64,000 nt of DNA, taken from assembly GCA_016784605.1 (NCBI GenBank), contig JADHUI010000007.1, positions 1 to 64,000 on the forward strand, read 5' to 3'. The notes below the pieces were generated by a model that saw nothing but the letters and a program-made list of their open reading frames with translations, had not been told where the DNA came from and did no database searches. Positions 55,801 to 62,801 of the stretch are shown here, piece by piece (position 1 is the stretch's first letter; each line of letters starts with the position of its first letter). The position numbers and the translations under genes were made by a program. The stretch comes from Fidelibacterota bacterium (GTDB lineage Bacteria > Fidelibacterota > Marinisomatia > Marinisomatales > UBA1611).

Positions 55801-57027
55801 TTAAATATCTTTCATTAATTCTTTGTATAATAAATTTAAAGCTGCTTGGCTTGACCGAATCTTATTTAAAGATCTATTTTTACCAAATAGTAATTTTTTC
55901 CCAAAGGTGATCTCTTTATCAGAGTAGCCAATATAGACGAGTCCAACTGGTTTATCCGGTGTCCCTCCTGTTGGTCCAGCGATTCCCGTAATCGACAATC
56001 CGATATCAGCACTGAGAGCTAGCCGAACACCTGATGCCATTTCTTTTGCTGTTTCTTCACTAACGGCACCATGGGACATCAAAGTATCATGTTTCACCTT
56101 TAACTGTTTTTCTTTTACTTCATTACTATAAGAAATTATTCCTCCATGATAAACCGAGGAACTTCCAGATACTTGTGTTATTCTGTGGCCGATAAGGCCA
56201 CCCGTACACGATTCAGCCGTAGATAAAGTACGATTATTTTTCGCAAGCAATTTTACAATGACATTTTCGATATTTTGGTCTGATTTTGTGAAAATTAATT
56301 CTGGAATAGCAAAAGTTATTTTTTGATCAATTTCATTTAATGTTCCTTCATCAATTCCTGTAACTATTATATCAACACCATAAGCAGATGGGAAAAATCC
56401 ATATTCATAGTGTTCATATTCATTTAAAATGGGTTCTATAATAGTAGCAATAGCCGATTCAGGTTTACCACTTGTCCTAATTTTGATTTGTTTTAATACG
56501 ATCGGATTATGATCATTTATCCACGGAATAATCGAGCTTGTAATCATCTCTTTCATTTCAAGGGGTACACCAGGTAAGGAAAAAAATGTTGTATTATCCT
56601 TTTTAAATTTGAATCCACGAGCGCTTCCAACAGGATTAGGAACTATTTCACCTATATCTGGAACGAGCGCTTGAGATCGATTGTTTTCACTAATTGGTTT
56701 TTTGAGTTTTTTTTCAAAATAATCTGATAATTCTTTCCAATAGAATTCATCGAGAATCGCATTTGCGCCAAAATATTCGAAGAGAGTTTCACGCGTAATA
56801 TCATCTGCTGTTGGACCTAATCCGCCGGTTATGATGACTAAATCAGGTTTATTTTCGAATAAATAATTAAGCGCTGATATTATGGCAGAATGGTTATCTT
56901 TGACGGTAATTTGCTTATTTAATTGTGCGCCAACTTTAAATAGGTTTTTTCCAATCCAAGAAGCATTTGTGTTAATGGTTGCTCCTTTTAGAAGTTCATT
57001 TCCAATCGTTAAAAGGGAAACTATCAT
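55801..57027 (-). CDS. cinA: CinA family protein (nicotinamide mononucleotide deamidase)
   Basis: 408 residues, the two-domain form. The N-terminal MoCF-like domain (GNELLKGATINTNASWIGKNL, ITGGLGPTADDITRE) occupies about 1-170, and the C-terminal deamidase domain with LSTAESCTGGLIGHRITQVSGSS starts near 255. It recycles NMN to nicotinate mononucleotide and was first linked to competence. The start overlaps the pgpA stop (ATGA). Confidence 0.94.
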   Translation of the reverse strand: MIVSLLTIGNELLKGATINTNASWIGKNLFKVGAQLNKQITVKDNHSAIISALNYLFENKPDLVIITGGLGPTADDITRETLFEYFGANAILDEFYWKELSDYFEKKLKKPISENNRSQALVPDIGEIVPNPVGSARGFKFKKDNTTFFSLPGVPLEMKEMITSSIIPWINDHNPIVLKQIKIRTSGKPESAIATIIEPILNEYEHYEYGFFPSAYGVDIIVTGIDEGTLNEIDQKITFAIPELIFTKSDQNIENVIVKLLAKNNRTLSTAESCTGGLIGHRITQVSGSSSVYHGGIISYSNEVKEKQLKVKHDTLMSHGAVSEETAKEMASGVRLALSADIGLSITGIAGPTGGTPDKPVGLVYIGYSDKEITFGKKLLFGKNRSLNKIRSSQAALNLLYKELMKDI

Positions 57028-57482
57028 CCAATATAATAAATCAATGAATGTGTTATAAATAAAGCAAATAAACCTGCAACAACATCATCCATCATAATAC
57101 CTAAACCCGCAGGCAATGATTCCATAGATTTGATAGGACCAGGTTTAAAAATATCGAATAAACGAAAAAGAAAGAATGATAATAAACCCCATCCTAATGA
57201 TAAGGGCACAAACCATAGCGCTATCCATTGACCCACCCACTCATCAATGACTACAACAGATGGATCTTTTAATTTTAATTCTTCCGATACAATTTCTGAT
57301 GAAACAACACCGCCAAAAAAAATAAATCCTGTTAAAATTAAAAAGACTTCTTGCGTGCCCCATTGCATAAAAAGGACCCATCCAAATAAAGCGGCAACGC
57401 TTCCCCAGGTTCCTGGAGCTTTGGGCAAAGTGCCTACATTAAATACGGTAGAAAATAACCACGCTACTTTTTGGCTAGTCAT
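57024..57482 (-). CDS. pgpA: Phosphatidylglycerophosphatase A
   Basis: 152 residues from ATG at 57482 (MTSQKVAWLFSTVFNVG), with AAGGA five bases upstream; the open frame extends 18 codons into pgsA. Family motifs: GTLPKAPGTWGSVAA (about 17-31), VVIDEWVGQWIAL and LFRLFDIFKPGPIK, with DDVVAG near the end. It removes the phosphate from phosphatidylglycerophosphate made by the preceding gene product. Overlaps pgsA by eight bases. Confidence 0.93.
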   Translation of the reverse strand: MTSQKVAWLFSTVFNVGTLPKAPGTWGSVAALFGWVLFMQWGTQEVFLILTGFIFFGGVVSSEIVSEELKLKDPSVVVIDEWVGQWIALWFVPLSLGWGLLSFFLFRLFDIFKPGPIKSMESLPAGLGIMMDDVVAGLFALFITHSLIYYIG

Positions 57483-58068
57483 TTTGTTCCTTGAAAAAGT
57501 TTTGAATGAGCGAGCGATTAGAGTACAAATAATCAAATCCTGTAAAAACAGTAAAAGCTGTAGCTAATAATGAAAGTGCGTAAATAAGTTGAAATTCAGT
57601 CACAAAGTGAATTGCTGGTGTTAGCCATTGTAAGGCTAATGGTTTAAACCCAATATAAATAAGGATGAATACAATAATACTTAACTGTGTACCCGTTTTC
57701 ATTTTGGCAATTTTACTCGTTACCATTTCAAATCCTTTGCGATTCATCAACATTCTTAGTCCAGTAATAAATAAATCTCTAAAAATAATTAAAGCTACCA
57801 TCCAGTAATCCACTAACCCAATCACGGCAAATGAAATAAAAGCAGATGAAACAAGTATTTTGTCTGCCAAAGGATCAAGGAATTTTCCCTGTTCTGTTAC
57901 TTGATCGTACTTACGAGCATAATATCCATCATAAGCATCCGTAATGGATGCAACAATAAATACAACTAATGCCCAAAATTTAGCCATTGGATCTCCGTGA
58001 AATAGGAGCAATATAAATACGGGCGTTAAAAGAATTCTAAATATGGTTAACATATTAGGAATAGTCAT
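57475..58068 (-). CDS. pgsA: CDP-diacylglycerol-glycerol-3-phosphate 3-phosphatidyltransferase
   Basis: 197 residues with several membrane helices. The CDP-alcohol phosphotransferase motif is complete: TDAYDGYYARKYDQ and QGKFLDPLADK (D-G-x2-A-R...G-x3-D-x3-D) at about 42-70. It starts phosphatidylglycerol synthesis and feeds pgpA next to it. The start overlaps the recR stop (ATGA). Confidence 0.95.
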   Translation of the reverse strand: MTIPNMLTIFRILLTPVFILLLFHGDPMAKFWALVVFIVASITDAYDGYYARKYDQVTEQGKFLDPLADKILVSSAFISFAVIGLVDYWMVALIIFRDLFITGLRMLMNRKGFEMVTSKIAKMKTGTQLSIIVFILIYIGFKPLALQWLTPAIHFVTEFQLIYALSLLATAFTVFTGFDYLYSNRSLIQNFFKEQND

Positions 58069-58658
58069 AATTCAGTTCTTCCTTCCATAGCTCTAATGAG
58101 AGTGGCTTCATCGATATATTCTAAATCGCCCCCCACAGGTAACCCGCGAGCTAATCGAGTCACTTGTACATTTTTTTCATTTAATAATTTCGCCAAATAT
58201 AAAGAGGTTGTCTCACCTTCTACACTGGGATTTGTTGCAAGAATCACTTCCATATTGGATGATATCCTATTTAAGAGAGATTCTATATTCAGATCATCTG
58301 GGCCAATACCATCGAGTGGAGATAAAACGCCTCCTAAAACATGATATTTTCCTCGGTAAGTGTTGGTTCGTTCAAAAGCAAATATATCTTGTGCTTCTTC
58401 TACAATGCAAAGAAGTGCATCATTCCTTTTTGGATCTAAGCATATTGGACAAGGATCTGATTCAGTTATTCCACCACATAAAGAACATTTATGGACATGT
58501 AATTTCATATCTAACATTGCTTGCGCCAATCGCGCGACAGGTTCATCATCCGAATTCAATAGGTGAAAAGCTAATCTTTGTGCTGTTTTTCTACCTATAC
58601 CGGGTAACCGAGATAATTCATCAATTAGACGAACGGCTGATTGTGGAAGAAAACCCAT
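58065..58658 (-). CDS. recR: Recombination protein RecR
   Basis: 197 residues. Helix-hairpin-helix region LSRLPGIGRKTAQRLAFHLL (about 11-30), C4 zinc finger CSLCGGITESDPCPIC (about 57-72), Toprim domain with LCIVEEAQDIFAFE, and the C-terminal Walker-B-like ARGLPVGGDLEYIDEATL. It loads RecA at gaps with RecF/RecO. Its ATG directly follows the ybaB TAA, in the dnaX-ybaB-recR order. Confidence 0.97.
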   Translation of the reverse strand: MGFLPQSAVRLIDELSRLPGIGRKTAQRLAFHLLNSDDEPVARLAQAMLDMKLHVHKCSLCGGITESDPCPICLDPKRNDALLCIVEEAQDIFAFERTNTYRGKYHVLGGVLSPLDGIGPDDLNIESLLNRISSNMEVILATNPSVEGETTSLYLAKLLNEKNVQVTRLARGLPVGGDLEYIDEATLIRAMEGRTEL

Positions 58659-58979
58659 TTATTTAGGCAAACCCATTCCAGACATCATTCCACCTGTGAC
58701 AGCATTCATTTTTTGAGTAGATAAATCTTTAGATTTTGCAATACCCTTATTCACAGCAGTTAATATTAAATCTTCGATTAATTCTTTATCTTCTGACAAT
58801 AGATCGGGGTCTAAGATTATTTCCTTTACTTCCTGATCTCCTGAGATTTTTATTTTTACCATCCCATCGCCAGCATTTTCATCAACGATTAAATGCTTTA
58901 ATTCGTCTTGAACTTTACCCATCTTTTTCTGCATATCTTGGGCTTGTTTCATGAGATTGCCCATACCACCTTTAAACAT
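58659..58979 (-). CDS. YbaB/EbfC nucleoid-associated protein
   Basis: 106 residues. The family core MGNLMKQAQDMQKKMGKVQDEL (about 5-26) is followed by the central beta sheet with VKIKISGDQEVKEIILDPDLL and the end AVTGGMMSGMGLP. It binds DNA as a dimer. Position between dnaX and recR is the conserved one. Confidence 0.95.
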   Translation of the reverse strand: MFKGGMGNLMKQAQDMQKKMGKVQDELKHLIVDENAGDGMVKIKISGDQEVKEIILDPDLLSEDKELIEDLILTAVNKGIAKSKDLSTQKMNAVTGGMMSGMGLPK

Positions 58980-58982
58980 ATT

Positions 58983-60776
58983 TTAATTCCTTAATATTTC
59001 GCCATCGAATAATTCGATAATTTTATTAACTGTTTCAGAATGATCTTCTTGTGGATGATCACTTTCATTCTTTTTACCATTTGAGTCTGCTTTTAATGTA
59101 TCATTTTCTTCCTGTGAAAATTTTAATTTCATGGCCAATGAAGATTTTTGAAGAATTTCATTTTCAATCCATTGTAAATGTCTGTCTAGCATTTTTATAC
59201 TAAATGATGATTGACCCGATAATTGAATATTTACTATTCCACCTTCTAAATGAATCGCATGACTATTCTCTAAAATAGTACCAATAGAAGGTCTTAAGTT
59301 CGTAATATGGTTTAAAATGACAGGCCAGTTATCAGAAACATCATTCAAAGAATAGGCTACATGTATTTTTTTAGGCTCTTTTATTTCAACCTTTTTGTCA
59401 TCGAGTTTTTCTACTTTAGGTTCTTCCTCCGTTATTGGTTGCTTGATTTCATCTTCTTTTAACGGCTCATCTTTTTCTTCACTATTGGCTTTAGGGTCTT
59501 TTGTTACTTCAATTTTATCATCTTTTCCGATTGCAGGAGATTTTACGGGTTCGGTCTTTTTTTCAACGACTCGTTTCTGGGCAGGTTTATCCGAAACTTT
59601 TGGGGAAGAAACTTTCTTTACTGAACTCGTTTTTGGGAAAACAACGCCAGGTTTTTTAACTTTCTGAATTAATTCATTTAAGAGAACAGATGCATCCATT
59701 TCTAACAGTTTCAGAACAGTCATTTCTAAAATTAAATAGGGATTATCTGAACGACGTATCGTGCTCGATAAATCACTGAGTATTTGACCTATACGTAATA
59801 AATCCATTCTATCCCATTTAGCGGCAGCTGTTACATATTTTTCGGATAATTCATCATTCATTTCTAATAATGATTCTCCACCATCTACACCTGCATATAA
59901 TAAATGACGGATATGTTCGTTAATTCCGATGATTATTTCTACGGCAGGGACGCCTACACTGGATAATTTTTTAATAATCTTTATGGCAGCAATAGTATCT
60001 TTATTTTGAATTGAATCTGTAAACTCAAAATATAAATCATGCGATATAAGGCCGAGCGCATCAACAACTTTTTCATAGAGTATATTATCGCCACAAAAAG
60101 CCATTACTTGATCCATTAAACTTAAAGCATCACGCATACTTCCATCAGCTTTTCGGGAGATGGCACTTAATGATTCATCATCAATTGTTACATTTTCTTC
60201 TTTTAGAATATATGATAGCCGCCCAGAAATATCTTTTTGTGAAATACGGTTAAAATCAAACCGTTGACACCGCGAAATTATGGTAGCAGGTACTTTATGA
60301 ATGTCCGTGGTACAAAAAATAAATTTACCGTGGGATGGCGGTTCTTCAAGAGTACGTAATAATGCATTGAATGCCGGTGTTGTTAACATGTGAACTTCAT
60401 CAATAATAATTACTTTATAGCTGGCATTCATTGGAGCAAATTTAATTTGTTCGCGTAGGTTGCGGATTTCTTCAATCCCACGATTAGACGCACCATCGAT
60501 TTCTAAAACATCTAAAGCACGACCATTAGCTATTTCTGTAGCTTGATAGGAATTAGGGTCAAAATCTGCGCTAGGTCCTCCCGGTGCATTGAGTGCCATT
60601 GCAACAATTCGCGCAGTAGTTGTTTTTCCAACACCTCTGGGGCCAGTAAAAATATATCCTTGAGCAATTCTATTTTTGATAAAGGCATTCCCAAGAGTTT
60701 GGACAACATGGTCTTGGCCTACTACATCCTTGAAGGATTGTGGGCGCCACTTAAGTGATAATACTTTGTATGTCAT
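58983..60776 (-). CDS. dnaX: DNA polymerase III subunit gamma/tau, no zinc-binding cysteines
   Basis: 597 residues. Clamp-loader ATPase: Walker A GPRGVGKTT (45-53), Walker B IIIDEVH (123-129), sensor SRC (168-170). The Cys-rich zinc module usually between about 62 and 85 has no Cys at all (ALNAPGGPSADFDPNSY). A domain III (about 240-370) is followed by a Lys/Glu-rich linker (about 385-470) and a C-terminal tau-like domain. No obvious frameshift slippery run was noted. It lies 14 bases downstream of the SRP RNA 3' end and leads the recR-recA run. Confidence 0.95.
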   Translation of the reverse strand: MTYKVLSLKWRPQSFKDVVGQDHVVQTLGNAFIKNRIAQGYIFTGPRGVGKTTTARIVAMALNAPGGPSADFDPNSYQATEIANGRALDVLEIDGASNRGIEEIRNLREQIKFAPMNASYKVIIIDEVHMLTTPAFNALLRTLEEPPSHGKFIFCTTDIHKVPATIISRCQRFDFNRISQKDISGRLSYILKEENVTIDDESLSAISRKADGSMRDALSLMDQVMAFCGDNILYEKVVDALGLISHDLYFEFTDSIQNKDTIAAIKIIKKLSSVGVPAVEIIIGINEHIRHLLYAGVDGGESLLEMNDELSEKYVTAAAKWDRMDLLRIGQILSDLSSTIRRSDNPYLILEMTVLKLLEMDASVLLNELIQKVKKPGVVFPKTSSVKKVSSPKVSDKPAQKRVVEKKTEPVKSPAIGKDDKIEVTKDPKANSEEKDEPLKEDEIKQPITEEEPKVEKLDDKKVEIKEPKKIHVAYSLNDVSDNWPVILNHITNLRPSIGTILENSHAIHLEGGIVNIQLSGQSSFSIKMLDRHLQWIENEILQKSSLAMKLKFSQEENDTLKADSNGKKNESDHPQEDHSETVNKIIELFDGEILRN

Positions 60777-60790
60777 AATAATTTTATTTA

Positions 60791-61061
60791 TGGCCGTGCA
60801 TTAATAGTTGACTCTTCTGGCCATTAAAAAATGAAGATTAGTTTGCTCCATCCCAGATTCTATCGGCACATGATTAGGATTACTTACCGCTGCTCCCTTC
60901 CGGGCCTGACGGGGTTTATAACCGGACCATTGCAATAGATTGAAATTTCATCACTACTTGATCTCACATCCCAATTCAGCAAAAGCCGTCCATTAACATC
61001 AATCTTGCTAAAGCGGATTGCAAGTTACAGGGCACCGCTGACTCCCCATCTAGCACGGCCA
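60791..61061 (-). ncRNA. ffs: Large bacterial signal recognition particle RNA (with Alu domain)
   Basis: About 270 nt. The ends pair: GGCCGTGC (61060-61053) with GCACGGCC (60799-60792). The 5' part carries the Alu-domain signature GTGCTAGATGGGGAG, AGCGGTGCCCTGTA and CAATCCGCTTTAGC (61056 to about 61003). The S domain near 60890-60945 has GGTCCGG, CCCGTCAGGCCCGGAAGGGA (GGAA tetraloop) and GCAGCGGTAAG. It is thus the Bacillus-like long form, not 4.5S. It binds Ffh for co-translational targeting. The SRP RNA-dnaX linkage is common in bacteria. Confidence 0.93.
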
Positions 61062-61068
61062 ATATTTT

Positions 61069-61097
61069 CAAATATCCGTTTAGGTCTATTTAGTTAA
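61069..61097 (-). promoter_or_regulatory. Possible promoter of SRP RNA
   Basis: On the minus strand TTAACT (61097-61092), 17 bases, TATTTG (61074-61069), with the RNA 5' end seven to eight bases downstream. The hexamers are weak for sigma70; the TTTG ending recalls the Bacteroidota -7 box. An inverted repeat AGGTCTA (61082-61088) / TAGACCT (61108-61114) surrounds the -35 box and could be an operator or an end structure for the upstream gene. Confidence 0.4.
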
Positions 61098-61177
61098 TTT
61101 CATTATTTAGACCTGTAAATAAGACAATCAATTTAGTGATTCGATAGGATAATAAATATCGGATTTTTCACTGTTAA

Positions 61178-61564
61178 TTAATAAATAACGACTATTTTAA
61201 TTTCGGCTAATTCGAACCAATCCCAAAAATTAGATCTATCCAACTTCAGGATCCCATCTTTGAAACTAAATCTAAGCCGTTTTCGATAAAGAGATTCCGT
61301 AAACCATACAGATTGGTCTCTCTTATAATAAATGGCAACATAGGGTGGACTGTCTTCTTTTAATTCTGGAATAGCAAGGGTGCAAATTGATTCATTGAAT
61401 TCCCCTTCAGATGTGATAAAGTCGATTTTAGTATAATTAAAAACACGCTTCTTCAAAGAAGTATATTCTTTTACAATCGATTCCGTTTCTTGAGCAAAAA
61501 CTCCGCTCAGGACGAATTGGATTATGAGTAGTAATAAAAAAAGGGGGTGTTTATTCACCCCCAA
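61178..61564 (-). CDS. Small exported protein, unknown
   Basis: 128 residues from TTG at 61564, or 126 from GTG at 61558 (VNKHPLFLLL). A clear signal peptide (LFLLLLIIQFVLSGVFA, cleavage after AQ-like site) is followed by about 100 residues of beta-prone sequence (YKRDQSVWFTESLYRKRLRF) with one Cys. No family recognised. It follows the acidic/basic tail protein gene by eight bases. Probably periplasmic. Confidence 0.65.
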   Translation of the reverse strand: MGVNKHPLFLLLLIIQFVLSGVFAQETESIVKEYTSLKKRVFNYTKIDFITSEGEFNESICTLAIPELKEDSPPYVAIYYKRDQSVWFTESLYRKRLRFSFKDGILKLDRSNFWDWFELAEIKIVVIY

Positions 61565-61572
61565 ATTTCGGT

Positions 61573-62016
61573 TTACTTTTTCTTTCGCCCAAACAAACCT
61601 TTCTTTTTCTTCTTAGGCTTATCTTTTGGTGCAGGTTTTTCTTCTTTTTTATCTCCGTCACCTTCCAATGTTTCAAGTCTTTTTTCCCAAGCACTCATAT
61701 CTCCAGAAGACGCTTCACTTGATTCTTCTGTATTAGTCTCTTCCGCAACGGGTGCAGCAGATTCTGCAACTTCTTCTTGATTCCAAATTTCTTTTAATTT
61801 CTCATGACGTCTTTCAGAATTATCTTTTAATGTATCAATCATTTCTGTGACTTCTTCGTGGAAATCAGCAATTGTTTGTTCAAGACGATTAATGAGTTCA
61901 GTTTGTAATGGTCCACCATAACCATCACCGACTTTTTCCATTAAATCACCAAATTTAGACACTAGCATTTGTTTTTGTGGATCAACTTGCGGTTGATCAG
62001 TGTTTTTTTCTGGCAT
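61573..62016 (-). CDS. Low-complexity helical protein with basic tail, unknown
   Basis: 147 residues behind a very strong ribosome site (GGAGG four bases before ATG). No signal peptide. Residues about 15-80 are amphipathic helix with coiled-coil pattern (LINRLEQTIADFHEEVTEMI). An acidic Glu/Ser/Ala linker (about 80-125) and a Lys-rich end (KKKKKGLFGRKKK) follow. The basic tail could bind nucleic acid or membrane. No family recognised. Confidence 0.65.
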   Translation of the reverse strand: MPEKNTDQPQVDPQKQMLVSKFGDLMEKVGDGYGGPLQTELINRLEQTIADFHEEVTEMIDTLKDNSERRHEKLKEIWNQEEVAESAAPVAEETNTEESSEASSGDMSAWEKRLETLEGDGDKKEEKPAPKDKPKKKKKGLFGRKKK

Positions 62017-62030
62017 TTCGCCTCCTTTTA

Positions 62031-62795
62031 TTAATTTTTATTAAACTCAGATTCTGTTAATGCAAAAGTTTCAGTTGGGCTAATCATTGTGGCGATTGCT
62101 TCATATATTTCGCCACTAACAATAAGTCCGCCTGTAATTCCAAAAAATCTATAATACCATCTTTGATCAAGTTCTGGATTACGTTGTTCATTCCAATATT
62201 CTCCAAACCCGAGTCCGATGATAGCACTAACAGAACGTATAATAGGTTTCAAAACTAAAACATCACGCGTTGAAAGTCTATATGAAATACTTTCTAATTC
62301 ATGAATGTCTAAATGGAGCATTTTAATCGCAGTTTGAACATGCACCGTGTCATCCTTAAACGCGACCAACGTTCCTTTTATTTTTTTTCCGCCCACAATT
62401 TTAAGTTTAACATATTGTGGCTTTTCAATATCTTCCAGTATTTCAGGCACACGTAAATAAAATAAATTCTCCTTAATAAGTTCTCTTCTTTCTTCTGTTA
62501 ATTCTGGTTGGCTATTTACGGATACTTGAAGTTTCGCATACTCTTTCATTGGAATAAATTTTGAAGTAGTAAAATATTTTCCTCGTTTACTTTGGACAAT
62601 GCGTGCTTCATAAATTTGTCCATCACCCATGAAAATTTGAGCAGATTCGAAACCACGCGCATTTGGGAAAATGCCATAAAACTCATTTTCATCCACATCA
62701 ATGACAGAACCAACCTTTGGACTCAATAGTATGACTTGATTTTGAGCGGGAAGAATCCCAACCCAAAAAAGGACTATAATAGCGTATTTTTTCAA
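62031..62795 (-). CDS. Exported protein of unknown function
   Basis: 254 residues from a TTG start (MKKYAIIVLFWVGILPAQN, signal peptide). The N-terminal third is beta-rich (ILLSPKVGSVIDVDENEFYG). The middle KLKIVGGKKIKGTLVAFKDDTVHVQT (about 128-155) resembles Sm-like or surface-exposed beta folds. A hydrophobic Gly-rich stretch (SAIIGLGFGEYW, FFGITGGLIVSG) near 190-225 may be a membrane hairpin. It follows the barrel gene by six bases. No family recognised. Confidence 0.6.
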   Translation of the reverse strand: MKKYAIIVLFWVGILPAQNQVILLSPKVGSVIDVDENEFYGIFPNARGFESAQIFMGDGQIYEARIVQSKRGKYFTTSKFIPMKEYAKLQVSVNSQPELTEERRELIKENLFYLRVPEILEDIEKPQYVKLKIVGGKKIKGTLVAFKDDTVHVQTAIKMLHLDIHELESISYRLSTRDVLVLKPIIRSVSAIIGLGFGEYWNEQRNPELDQRWYYRFFGITGGLIVSGEIYEAIATMISPTETFALTESEFNKN

Positions 62796-62801
62796 TTGGG
62801 C

